Of a stretch of DNA of 64,000 nt, positions 23,246 to 35,864 are shown piece after piece. The first letter of the stretch is position 1; each line of letters starts with the position of its first letter. The stretch lies in assembly GCA_030562195.1 (NCBI GenBank), contig CM060200.1, forward strand, positions 4,650,001 to 4,714,000. Reading direction: 5' to 3'. The stretch is from Nipponacmea schrenckii. Taxonomy: Eukaryota; Mollusca; Gastropoda; Lottiidae. The translations under genes and the position numbers were made by a program. Below the pieces are notes generated by a model that made no database searches, was not told where the DNA came from, and worked only from the letters and a program-made list of their open reading frames with translations.

Positions 23246-24300
23246 AGGTATTTTAGTGTTTTTATTTGGTTACCACAACGAAAACCGTAATCCTACTCGA
23301 TTTGTTCAGAGGTTGATACTGATATATTACTTTCAAAGTTTATTTACTTCATATCAAATTATGTAGTGGCACGAAATAATTAAAAATCTTGTCGAACGGA
23401 AGATGGGTTTGGCAGGTGTAGTTTGTAATATTATTAGTTATATCACCAGATCTACTGGAATAAGTTCATGTCAACAAAAACCAAACCTCTGAATAAATAG
23501 AAATTTGTTGAGATATGAAGCATCAGTAATTTAGATTGTCATTTAAACATGTTTGTGAAATCAAAAATTCCTATAAGATAATAATAAAAATTTGCGTAAA
23601 ACTGTAGAAAAGTATCATTAACATTTGCATCAGCTACTTTGTGCCGTTTTTACTGCGACCCTCAAGTTTCTGAGATGCATTCCACTGCGTTCATAAAGTA
23701 TCTATGACGCGGTCTATAATCATCATGCTTTTCATGTGAAAACAGCAACAGAAAACTTTCGTTCCATATTTCAGGATCGACAGTTTTGTATTACATTTGC
23801 GTTTGCCAGCGATCTTGTACATTTCCTATATATAACTACAGATGTACATCTTTATATTCGCGCAACATAAACTTCCCTAATGATAAAGTTAGTGAGTTAT
23901 TTATTTTTTTAAACTTTAAAAATATTATCTTAGCTGTGGTATCTTGTTTCTGTCTAATTTAAGAACTGTTTCTAAATTTGATTGAGTATTCCAATTATAC
24001 AACTCACCCAAAACTAACTGATAACAACTCAGTAGTGAACGTTTCATTTCCTTTAAAGTTTGTCGAGTTAAGTCGGTGAATTCTTTGATTGTAACTATGC
24101 CGTAATACACATAGGGATGATTTCCTCAGAAAACAACAGGAACTCTTTGAATCGATGACTAATTACATTATTTCTAAACTGTTATTTACTACTTTTCTAA
24201 ATAACACCCTCTTTACTTACTTAAGAGTGCGTTACAAGTGATATTGTTCATGTTTTGACGCGGAAACCGGAGTTCTACCTTCTCTGTGAGACAATTATTA
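23246..24300. other. Non-coding stretch upstream of the zinc transporter
   Basis: No convincing exon or repeat was seen. It is presumably intron or 5' flank of the gene starting at 24597. Confidence 0.45.
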
Positions 24301-24333
24301 CTTCTACAGACGCCGTGCCAAACGGAAAGATTG

Positions 24334-24341
24334 TCACGTGA
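24334..24341. promoter_or_regulatory. Palindromic E-box TCACGTGA, CLEAR-like
   Basis: The palindrome TCACGTGA, in the context GTCACGTGAT, lies about 260 bp upstream of the zinc transporter ATG. It matches the core bound by TFEB/MITF/USF-type bHLH factors. One short site can occur by chance, so regulation is conjecture. Confidence 0.25.
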
Positions 24342-24596
24342 TAATCAATAACGGTTCGTCAAGTCATAGCATAGCCTTCGATACTTTCTCGTTATATGGA
24401 GTTAAATACTACTTTACGCTCCTTATATGGCACAGAGTGAAACAAACGACGGATAGGGTACAGGTTAAGCTGTCGGTAAAACATGAAAGGGATTACCGAC
24501 AGCACATCAAAGGGATTAGCAGTCTATATGAAAAAAAAGTAGATAATGATTTAATTGACAGGTGTGAAAGGTAAGAAGTTGTTGAAATATTTCTTC

Positions 24597-25709
24597 ATGA
24601 CGGAATCAGATTTAGACATGGAAGTGGTGGCAGCCAAAATCATCGCACTGCTTCTAATAACAACTTTTTCTGTTTTATGCGGACTTTGTCCACTTCGCTT
24701 GATGAAAAACTTACCGAAAATCTTAACGAGACACAAAGAAACTGTGGAATTTGTGCTGTGTGGTTTACGGTGTTTTTCTGGTGGAATATTCTTGGCAACG
24801 TGTTTTTTACATTTAGTACCGGACACAACTTCCAAAGTTGAAGCGGTTTTAAGAAATATGGGATCGAGATCTAAATTTCACGTGGCAGAATTGTTAGTGA
24901 TGGCTGGATTTTATGCGGTAGTGTTTGTCGAACAAATTATCAAAATTTTATATCTAAGGGCATTAGCCCACGAACAGACGTCAAAAGATCATAAGTATGA
25001 AAAACATAATGGAAATTTAGCAGTAAGTGAGGACCATATAAACATAAACCCAATACGCCTTTCAGACAATTTTGATGGACTTAGTTTAAATTCATTACCG
25101 TTACCAAATCATATTGAAAATATGCAGGATGAAATGGATAAAATCGAAGTCATACCAGACACATTAGACATGGAGATTGAATCAACACCTCTTCAGGAAT
25201 TGGAGGTAAAAAATGTAGTTAGTGAACTTAGTAAGGGCGATGTTAGTAATGGTGGGCATTACCGATCTATTATTTACTTAATGGCGCTGTCTTTTCATGG
25301 AATATTTGAAGGGATGACCTTAGGATTACAAAGTGGGGAAAATAATGTGTGGGGTTTATGTTTTGCTATTAGTGTTCATAGGTGTGTTCTAGCATTTAAA
25401 TTAGGCATGGATTTATGTACTACTAACGAGAAACAAGGGACTTCGTTTCTGTGTATTGGAACATTTGCTGTGATTTCTGCACTAGGAATTGTGATAGGGA
25501 CTATTATATCATCAGGAGCGATGCTTTATGACGATGTGACTGTACCGGATGCTATTCTTCAAAGTTTGGCAACAGGAACTATTATCTATATTATATTTTT
25601 TGATATTTTATTTAAAGACTTGGAAGGCTATGGCGATTTAAAACGACTTTCCTGTTCGTTTGTAGGCTTCACTCTTATGGCAATCATATACGCTGTGACG
25701 CAAAGTTGA
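24597..25709 (+). CDS. SLC39A1-like: ZIP-family zinc transporter (ZIP1/ZIP3-like), 370 aa
   Basis: ZIP (SLC39) proteins carry zinc or iron into the cytosol. The open frame has about eight hydrophobic segments (roughly 9-30, 50-74, 96-120, 226-245, 252-275, 284-307, 318-340, 350-367). Family marks are GGIFLATCFLHLVPDT in TM2; H234-G-I-F-E238-G in TM4, equivalent to HSVFEG of ZIP1; and H261-R-C-V-L-A-F in TM5, equivalent to HKGILA. This is the ZIP II subfamily; the length fits ZIP1/2/3. The long loop 121-225 is acidic and lacks the usual dense His cluster. The ATG at 24597 has a poor context; the ATG at 24618 (363 aa) has a better one. Sequence further upstream is open only without an ATG. The coding region is unbroken by introns; an acceptor-like site at 24561 may join a 5' UTR exon. 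Confidence 0.92.
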   Translation: MTESDLDMEVVAAKIIALLLITTFSVLCGLCPLRLMKNLPKILTRHKETVEFVLCGLRCFSGGIFLATCFLHLVPDTTSKVEAVLRNMGSRSKFHVAELLVMAGFYAVVFVEQIIKILYLRALAHEQTSKDHKYEKHNGNLAVSEDHININPIRLSDNFDGLSLNSLPLPNHIENMQDEMDKIEVIPDTLDMEIESTPLQELEVKNVVSELSKGDVSNGGHYRSIIYLMALSFHGIFEGMTLGLQSGENNVWGLCFAISVHRCVLAFKLGMDLCTTNEKQGTSFLCIGTFAVISALGIVIGTIISSGAMLYDDVTVPDAILQSLATGTIIYIIFFDILFKDLEGYGDLKRLSCSFVGFTLMAIIYAVTQS

Positions 25710-26444
25710 TAGTTGCTTCTGAACTAAGTGATGGATGACCCACTCAAAGAGATTACCTTTGAAAGTGTAAAAGAATTGCAAGAACGTACTTTTAAGTGTG
25801 TAAGATAAAAACAGTGCAATCTAATCTAAATCTACAAGTTGTTAGACATGGTGTTTTGAGATTTTGGTATCTAATCAATCTACGTATACAGGAAATTAAA
25901 GTATAGGTGATATCTTAAGTACAATTTTTTTATGTTATGTTTCTGGCATTTTAACAAACGGAAGAAAGATTGTCTATATTGGTATATATAATTGGTATAT
26001 TTAGCTGAAAATTTTCTTCAAAGAATGACAAAAACGTTTATTGCTTTCAGTACTAAACAAATGCTAGTTTTCTATTTATGGGTAGGGTAAGATTCATTCC
26101 ATAAATAAGGCCTTTTTGTGCAATGCTCTAATGTATCACTAACACGATCGAACACTTAGATGAGTTTTGAAACAAACTATTCCAGATAATGAGAATGTTT
26201 TAATAATCTCTGGTGAAATATTCTAATTTATACCCACCGAAAGGTTTCATTATGTATGTCTGATAGTGCTAATTAAGTTATCACCTTTTTATGTATGACG
26301 TATGTAAGTCATGTACTTCTCAGTTATTTGCCATGTTATAACATTTATTTTGATCATCCGTTTAAAACATTTCTAATCGTTATAGATCTAATACATCGAA
26401 TGTATTGTAACATCTGTCAGCAATGCACCAATGGCGTCACATGA

Positions 26445-26450
26445 AATAAA
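26445..26450 (+). terminator. Candidate polyadenylation signal AATAAA
   Basis: The hexamer lies about 740 bp downstream of the zinc transporter stop codon. It is assigned by position only. Confidence 0.4.
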
Positions 26451-29400
26451 CTATGGTGTTGTCGTAATACTTGTATTCTGCTGTTGTGACTTGTGACGTT
26501 AGACATGTTCAATCAGAGTAATAATTATGTCAGGACACCTGTATTCTTTGTCAATTTTCCCTTCAAGGAAAGTTAGCATTTGGTAGCACAGAGTAACAAT
26601 GGCACCCCTCTGTTTAGTCTCATTCTAACAACAAAACGTCCTTTACAGGTCAACCCCTTCGTCATTAGTCACAGGGGTATCCCTTATATAAGTTTCTGAA
26701 GTACATTATAGGAAATGAGCATTATAGTCTACTAGTATACAAATCACAATTTTCTTATCTGAACACCTCTATATTCAAAAAACAAGTGTTAAAATATCCT
26801 AAATACTCATCGTCGCTCCGCAGGTTCTGGTTTAATATGATTGGAAATAGCTTATGCAATACGTGAAATAAACTGAATTTTATCACCGGAAAGTATAGAT
26901 TGTAATGAAAAGTATTCATTTGGTTCTTGTACACACAGTCGACGTATTGTTTATTAGTACAGTCCTATCATTCCCATTTCTAAAACCACTAATAAGCTTA
27001 TTCGATCATGTTTCTTTCTGAATTGGATGAATTCCACCCAAATGAAACCTGACTAGCTAATATTTCAGATAATGTCAGATAAATCGAATTAACCTGTGGT
27101 CAATCATGTCAGAGCCTCTTGGGAAATTCTGGTTTGATTCTAGTCAATAAGAGAAATAATTGATATTACGAGAATCTCATATAGTTTCATAGACAATACT
27201 TCATTACAGTTTATTACAATGTCTTCTACTTTTATAGAAACATTAAAGGAAATGTCGTACTTAATAAGTTTGTATTGCTTAATATACATTTATCCTTTTT
27301 TTTCTCTTATTAAATTTTATGCAATATTAAAAGTTAAAGTAATAGATATAAATTCCAATAAAGAACTAGATTCAAAAAGCCTCAAATTAAATTTAATTTT
27401 CTAATAATTACATATATTCGGCATCCATTTCTTACAAGTTATCGACTCTCGAGTCTTTTCATGGTTCGAATCGAGGGTTTATTAGAATGAAATCGAAAAT
27501 ATAGGTTCATGTTAAGTACAACACATAAGTTCAGAATCTGTGATGAGATTGTAGAGAAATTCATGAACAAGTCCCTTTAGAATCTTCTTATAAACACTGG
27601 CCTTTCAGAACAAAACAATGTTCATGACAATTGTTGATGTTATGCAATACAACTTGCTGTTTTTATAGTCCATAGCTGGAAGTGCATCATTTATTACTAT
27701 TATACTATATGCTAGAAAGTGTAAAATGTCATAATAAATTGTTTATGATATTATTATAAATTACCATCAATTGACATAGTTACTACTGTAATATTTGTGT
27801 TATATAATATAACCTTACAGAAGAATATATAGTTTAAATTGCTATTAAGGCAGTCCTCCTCTTTGTCAGATTTTTCATGTGATGTATCTAAAACTTTATT
27901 TCAAGATTTTTATATCGACATGCATTACTAAGCTCCTTATAAGCTTTTCTAAATCGCTATGTAAGAGGGGTTGGTAATACACGAGGTTTAGCAATGGTGT
28001 ATGATATTCATCAGTGATATTCAACGTACATCTTGGGCAAAGTACAATGTTGGCATAGAAAACAAGAGTAGGTCCAGGAAAAAAATTTACCCCATGACAC
28101 ACTTCAAAGCATTTTTGGTTTAGTACAAGATGGACCTGAATAAAGATATCTTATGATGTTTAGTATACAATTTTTAACAATTATTTAAGGATTCGGGATA
28201 TAAGCATGTGTCATTGTATAGTATTTGATAATAAAGGTCAGTATGAAAGATATTAATTATTAATCAAGGTAATTAGTGTATTTTTAGACCATAAACTCTA
28301 ATCATTATACTTCCTTACATTACATACATTGTCTTACTAATGGCTATTTAGTCCTGGATTGTAATTGATATGAAATCCTTGTATCCATTTGTTATACCAG
28401 CCCAATTTTAATTATCAATTACACCTTTCGGATTTTGAATTCGATTTCTTCCATAAAACATTCGTATGAAGGTAATTGTAACTATGTAGGTGATGTAACT
28501 AAACATGTAATCTATTAATTACAATCTAACGGGACCCATTTCTGAAATCTCATGTAAACATCTTCCTATGTAATTTGACCATCGAATGGTCTTGAATAAA
28601 TTAGAAATACCTTTAAAATATATGTTTATATAAGTCTGAACTTTTCATTGAAAATTTTACATTCATCACATTACCATTTTTGAAAGGAATAGTTATGTCG
28701 TTTGCTTTTCTTAATTTTGTATTATTGGTTTCTATACGAAGTTTGTAATATATGTATTTAATAATGTTTAAATTATAAATATTATTTTTATGAATAAAAT
28801 ATTAATATATTTTTTTAAAAATAAAACAGTTTTATAATTACCGCGAATATGAAAATTGATCCCTTTTTTATATTCATTGTTAGATGCAATATTCTGGACA
28901 CAATCAGATCAGAATCAGGTCTTTCAAAAGCATGGTAGATGGAGAGACAGGGGATGTCATGTTCTACTTCCTAGGTTAAGTGAATTGTTCAATGTGGGCC
29001 GTTATCGACGTCCACCAGTTTCAGTTCAGTGACGTGAACTTATTTAGAATGCCGATTAGGAAAATTAAATTGCAGTAAATATTAACTGGTGTGTGAATTT
29101 TTTTTATAATTATAAATGTAATTTAAAAAAATCCCTTCAATAACGAATCTCAGTTCAATCAATAATTATCCATAAACGAAAATATTTGTGTATTTGAAGG
29201 CATCACGAACTGAACTATTAAATAGATTGTTGCAAGTTCTTCAAGCTGTTTTATAGCCTTGTCTTCATCGTTAATATTTCACTGGTAATTTAACCGATTG
29301 TATCTAATATGCAGTATATATATTGCAATACTCGATAGAAATCACTGTTTCATTAAAACATTTACACGTATTGGTTAGAGAAAGAGTAAAAGTATAATCT

Positions 29401-30090
29401 CAAGTAGAATGTGGGTATGGAATTCGGGATAGACCAAGAAAAAAAACGAAGCCAAGAACTACCGGGTAGAAACAATTCCATAAGCGTAAAATATTGCTGT
29501 TGCTTTCTTCTTCAGGTCTTTCCGATTTTTTACATGCTATTAACTTTCTAGTGCGGACCCACCAGAGAGCATTGAGTAACTAGTAGCTGTATGATGATGT
29601 ATAATATGATGCTATATTATTATACGGTGATCAATATCAGATAGAAAAATTAGATGAACTATGATATCACAGAGAAAAAAATAATGTAAAAACACTCATG
29701 CTGAATAATTTATTTCATTCGAATCGCTTATCGCTGACATTATGAAAAGAAAATTGATGCAGAACGTATTTTATCAGTCTAGTCTTATCGTTCAACATGG
29801 TAATAAGTTAAAATTGTCTGAAAATCTCTGAATGTATGTTAAGTGAGTTTATTTAATGTTTCAAGAGAGTTTGTCCTATATTCAAAATTAGGCACTTGAT
29901 TGTTTTGGAATTTATATTTAGTTCTATAACTCTAAACATTTTGTTGATTAGCCAAGTGAAGTTCAATAGTTAACGATATCTAGTCATAATTATCTACCTA
30001 GTAGTGTGATTTTCATGATAAATAGTATCTTTTCATATAATAAATATCTCTCTACTTTGATGACTAATAAATAGTATTAAGTTAAATATT
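26451..30090. other. Non-coding intergenic stretch
   Basis: AT-rich sequence without a supported exon or RNA gene. Short open frames at 27219-27404 and 27896-28102 lack motifs and splice sites. Confidence 0.5.
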
Positions 30091-30094
30091 AAAG

Positions 30095-31562
30095 ATCTCA
30101 ATATGTATTATTTTCAATAGACATCAAACTAGTGAGATCTTAAATACTATATTGTATTACAATAGACATCAAACTAGTTAGATCTTAAATACTATATTGT
30201 ATTACAATAGACATCAAACTAGTTAGATCTTAAATACTATATTTTTTTCAATAGACACCAAACTAGTTAAATATTTAATACTATGTTGTATTACAATAGA
30301 CATCAAACCCATGAGATCTGAAATACTATATTGTATTACAATTTGACATCAAACTAGTGGGATCTGAAATACTATATTGTATTACAATAGACATCAAACT
30401 AGTTTGGATCTGAAATACTATATTGTATTACAATAGACACCAAACTAGTTAAATCTCTAATACTATATTGTATTACAATAGACATCAAACCAGTTAGATC
30501 TTAAATACTATATTGTATTACAATAGACATCAAACTAGTTAGATCTTAAATACTATATTGTATAACAATAGACATCAAACCAGTTAGATCTTACATACTA
30601 TATTGTATTACAATAGACATCAAACTAGTTAGATCTTACATACTATATTGTATTACAATAGACATCAAACCGTTAGATCTTAAATACTATATTGTATTAC
30701 AATAGACATCAAACTAGTTAGATCTTAAATACTATATTGTATTACAATAGACATCAAACTAGTTAGATCTTACATACTATATTGTATTACAATAGACATC
30801 AAACTAGTTAGATCTTAATACTATATTGTATTACAATAGACATCAAACCCCTGAGATCTTAAATACTATATTGTATTACAATAGACATCAAACTAGTGAG
30901 ATCTTAATACTATATTGTATACAATAGACATCAAACTAGTTAGATCTTAAATACTATATTGTATTACAATAGACATCAAGCTAGTTAGATCTTAAATACT
31001 ATATTGTATTACAATAGACATCAAACCAGTTAGATCTTAAATACTATATTGTATTACAATAGACATCAAACTAGTGGGATCTGAAATACTATATTGTATT
31101 AAAAAGACATCAAATTATGGATCTTTAATTCTATTCAATAGAACCAAATAGTTAAAACTCTAATACTATAAATTTTATTACAATGCATCAACCCAGCAAA
31201 TACTATATTGTATTACAATAGACATCAAACTAGTTAGATCTTAAATACTATATTGTATTACAATAGACATCAAACTAGTTAGATCTTAAATACTATATTG
31301 TATTACAATAGACATCAAACCAGTTAGATCTTACATACTATATTGTATTACAATAGACATCAAACTAGTTAAATCTCTAATACTATATTGTAGTACAATA
31401 GACATCAAACCAGTTAGATCTTAAATACTATATTGTATTACAATAGACATCAAACTAGTTAGATCTTAAATACTATATTGTATTACAATAGACATCAAGC
31501 TAGTTAGATCTTAAATACTATATTGTATTACAATAGACATCAAACCCGTGAGATCTTAAATA
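30095..31562. repeat. 45-bp minisatellite, about 32 copies
   Basis: Nearly uniform units of 45 bp: TAGTTAGATCTTAAATACTA, then TATTGTATTA, then CAATAGACATCAAAC. Variants replace ACTAGT with CCAGT or CCCGTG; these are interspersed in a way that suggests larger duplicated blocks. The segment at about 31105-31200 is degenerate. No spacers separate the units, so it is not a CRISPR-type array. Confidence 0.95.
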
Positions 31563-34500
31563 ATAAGTAAAACTTTTACAACAAAGACAGTAAACAGTGA
31601 GGTGATAGAGTAGGTGATGTGGTAATTAATAAACACATAAAATAATACATTTAATTCTATTCATATTGGAATATAATGTATGTAATTGTCTATATCTGAT
31701 ATACATGCAAATAGATACAATGATATCAGATGTACACGGATATATATTTAGACTTTATCAAACCGATCATATTTAATATATAATTATTATTATTATTCTG
31801 TATACGTTCAATAGATCCCGACCTGATAATTTGTCTTTATTAAAGACCTATCATTATCTTTACTTCTACAACCTATTTAATAACCAGCTGTAGATATCCA
31901 TTAAATTCTCAACAGCAAACTTATTATACTTTCACAGCTTAGAATAAGAGATGTAATAACCTTTGGAAACAGAATGTTATTATTTCTATAGTGTAATAAC
32001 ATATCTTATCAAAAACAAAGTATGTGTAAGGCAGGGGTTAAAAATCAGTACACAAACTCCCTGTAAACTCATAAAATATTTACTAGTAATTTTATAATAA
32101 ACGTCAGGACTTCATTAATAAAGATTAGGGTGGTTGAAAGGTAACAAGTTACTATTCAACAGAAGGCACTGGTAACTGTTACTTTGGGTATTTTCCCAGA
32201 GTTGCCACGCCTTCGACAGTAATATTATGGCTAATTACAGACTTTCTGAGCTCTGATTGACTGTGTTCGTTAGCTTACAATCCAATCAAATCACTGGGTT
32301 TACAAATTTCATATATATATTATGAATCATTAGCATTATGAAGAGTTCTTAAATCGGTACCGATATCCATTTTTGATATAAAATGTTAATAATTCGCAAT
32401 TTCATTTTAAGTACGTAGGCTGAAATTAATTCTAGACGTTTGTACAAACAAGTTTCCAATTAGTACCAAATGATTTAATCGATTTATCTCGTTTATGATG
32501 AATATATAAAAAGCATGCGATAATTACAATTTGTTTTTCTAAATATAAAATTCCCTATTACCAACAATTACTTTCCGCTTTATTTATTCCTTGAAGAATT
32601 TTGAAGAAACCATTGTGTTGCACTAAAAACATGAAATTGATTTTTCTAACCTAAACCGATAGAATCTTAAGAGACTTTTCAATGAAATAATGATAAAAAA
32701 AGCAATTTCCTGCTAATCGGTAACAATCTGAGGAGAATTTAGAGACTGTATGATTGAGAGATAAACAAAATAAAGTTCATTACAGGATATGCTTTTACAT
32801 ACGTGTACAATAAAGTTTACTTAATGTACAAACTACTGGTTGATACAAAAAAACTTTTTTTCTCCTTATCAATTTTATAAAGGGATAAAAAATAATCATT
32901 AAGGACCAATGTGAGATTTATACATATAGTATATATCATTTTCCAGAATTAAAATTTTCAAATTCAGTTATTTGGCAATCAAACAATAAGGTATCGTAGA
33001 CGTACACTGTCATCATCCAGGCGAAATTAATACCGACGACATCGTGAGAATTTATACAGTGTCACCCTTTTGAACTGCGATATAACTGGATATAAATATT
33101 TTAAATTGACTGCTAAAATGAGAAAATGTAAAATAGATACATGTTCCTCAACATTCAATGGTACCGTCCAGACAATCGTGTTTTACATACATAAACACAA
33201 ACATGTCGTGTTATAACCAAATAATAGTCTACCGTCATGCAAATCTCACTTGCTAATTCATACTTTCTCAAAAGCGGCTATTGTTTATGGTTTATCATCA
33301 ATTTTACTATTTCTTGGACTCCAACAATTTATTTGTTTTATTATTTCTAGCTCTTTTTGTTTCATGATTTACGACGGCACAAAACTTTTTGTCTGAACAG
33401 TCTGAACTAGAAAAAAAACAAGAAGCAATTAAATTGGAAAATGGATGATTCTCAAAACTTTGACAGCGCAGAACCCTAGTATTTGTACGCTTTAGAAATT
33501 TATAACAAGGATAACAACTGAGGATAACAGATAAAGGATCCTGATCCTTGGCCAGATCACTTTGCATTGATCTTTCCAGGATTATCCGTACCGATTTGGA
33601 ACTGGTCGATTAACTAAGTGGTAGGCAATACCTTTACTCAAGTCATCCACTATTCAATTCAAATGGCAAAATTTGCCCAGTAAATCATCCCTGTTCTTCA
33701 ATTGTTCAATTATTATCAACTTTACAATCAATAGCCACTGTTTGGAATTCAATCAAAGCGGCCTTGATAAAAGGGTTTACCGCTTGATTTGTACATGGTT
33801 TATATTTGAATAATATCAATAGACAGGTTCTTATATCAAGATTTCACTGTTTACATACACTCAACAATTTGAAAAATATCTTGGTTTCTATTTGTAAATA
33901 AATTAGAATGAATGATTTCTCAGATTAGCTGTGAGAAATATATCGACTGTTCAAAACAATTACAGGAATAATAATTCCTATACATAAATGGTTTCTGAAG
34001 CAGTTCTATCTGATGCTAAGCAACATGAATTATTTATACATGTAGTTTATTGTAGAAAAGAAAATTCGACACTGATAATTGGAGTGATAAAAAATTGGAT
34101 TTCTGAAAAGCTTACAGTTACAATATATAAAACATCAAATTAATACACATTAGCAGTTGTACTAGTAAAGAAATGGCTGAAACTATTTCAGAAATGATAA
34201 ATTCTATGTTTTATGATGGCTGTGGAAATGATAGAAATACAGATGCATGTGGAACCATGCCATACTCTGAATTCTCGAAATTTTATCATCGTCAGAACTA
34301 TAACCTATTTTTCACTGGCTGAAATCACATGCAGAAATGTATTTAAAATAGGAAATAGGATATTTAGTACTCAAAATAGATGATACAGTTCACATTAAGT
34401 GATAAAGAGCTCTTATAGCTGATTGTGTATAAGGTCTATAATTACACAATTCAATATTATCCGATTTTTTAACAGATAAATTAGTAAGTCAATTTCAGGG

Positions 34501-35690
34501 CAAACTAAGAAATATAGTTGTAAGAAAGTTCCAGTCGATAAAAGACTTGTTGAATTTAGATATTATATTAAAGGATTACATTGATTTCTCGTAGATCATA
34601 ATGAAACGAAAAAGCGTCGATAAACCGTGCATTGAGACGAGACTTTAACTTAAGGGCAAACCATGAAATATTTTATTTTCAGAATGATAAAGCATAAAGG
34701 AATCTTTCTTCCGAATTTTATTTGATTTGTACTCCAAGCTCCAAGCTGACTTAAACATATTATCATGGAAACACCCTATAGATCTGTCGTTTTGTGCCAC
34801 AAAAACAATACGATACACAATTAAACCCATTTTTTCAATAAAGTATTTGTTCCACCCTTAGGCCTTTACCTTTGGGAGAATGAAACCTTCCCTTCCTTGA
34901 AATCAAAACTTATGTCGTTTTGGAGATACTGAGTTTGATATGTAAAACAGGCAACTAACAACTAACAACAGGGATAGAAACACCCAAAATAACTTGAAGC
35001 AACCACTAATTTACCGTATCTTTTGCTCATTCAAGTGTTAAGCAAATCTTACTTTTGCTGAAAAACAACATGTTATTTAAAAGATTCTCCTTGTTTGGCC
35101 TTTAGGAAATCGTTTGGCATTTAATTTACAGACCCGAGGATGAGTCTAGTTGATTTAATCCAACATGGCGTTTTTCTAGATTCATAGTATGTCTGTGATT
35201 ATAAAGAATCTCGCTTAAAGGAAGCAATTAAATTCTTATCTGAAAACAGGTTTCTTTAGGACCGATAACGATTGAATGATATTGTGCTCGGGTCTACTGT
35301 GGAAATTTAAAATCGATCATATCTATATGCGGTTAAACTCATAAAAATGTAAAATATAATTCGATTTCTATGTTTCATTGTAACGAAGTTAAAGTTAACG
35401 TATAGACCATATAAGGTATTATAATTTGTTGTAGATGGAAAAAGTGGAGAAGGATAGATGCAAAATGTATTAATACCAAATCTCACCCTGAACCATTTTA
35501 TAACACTATTCAGGATCCATGTATCATTCAATGCCTAAGTAAAAACATCGTCTCTGATTCATTTACTAAACCATTTTATACTTGTTTTTTGTTAAGTAAT
35601 CCTCTAGGATATACGTTATACTTTTTCACAAAGTCACGTGAAAAAACAAGAATTGGTTTGTTTTTTAAATATGAACACGAACGAAACTCT
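31563..35690. other. Non-coding intergenic stretch
   Basis: No exon could be supported. It contains the 49-bp segment 32124-32172 that recurs inverted at 48745-48793. The open frames at 33307-33567, 34645-34830 and 35307-35531 have no recognisable content. Confidence 0.5.
32124..32172 (+). repeat. 49-bp dispersed repeat (inverted partner at 48745-48793)
   Basis: ATTAGGGTGGTTGAAAGGTA continuing to CAACAGAAGGCACTGG is exactly the reverse complement of 48745-48793. It is likely part of an interspersed element, but the flanks do not align clearly. Confidence 0.8.
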
Positions 35691-35741
35691 CTAGTATTAT
35701 GAGCGGGGGTAACTCATCTCAAGGTCGCTTTGTTTGGTTCA

Positions 35742-35864
35742 TATAAATGCCTCGTGCAATGCTTTTGTGGTAAAACGACAACACAGTTGGAGAGATTTAT
35801 AGTGAAAAGATTACAGTGATAATAAGAATATAAACAATGGGCAACAATTAAAATCACAGGACAA
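35742..35864 (+). promoter_or_regulatory. Candidate TATA promoter and non-coding first exon
   Basis: TATAAA (35742-35747) is followed at the usual spacing by a possible start site around 35772-35778, and then by a consensus donor (ACAA|GTAAGT) after 35864. The exon between has an ATG followed at once by a stop (ATG-GGC-AAC-AAT-TAA), so it would be 5' UTR. No downstream coding exon was matched to it. Confidence 0.3.

Noticed and set aside
24338..24574. 78-codon open frame just upstream of the zinc transporter
   Set aside because: It is in another frame from the transporter, has no family signature, and overlaps the likely 5' UTR.
24551..24835. Minus-strand frames opposite the zinc transporter
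   Set aside because: They are antisense to transmembrane segments of the transporter and unrelated to any family I know.
30095..31562. Possible CRISPR-like array
   Set aside because: Units are contiguous 45-bp copies with no unique spacers, in a eukaryotic genome; it is a minisatellite.
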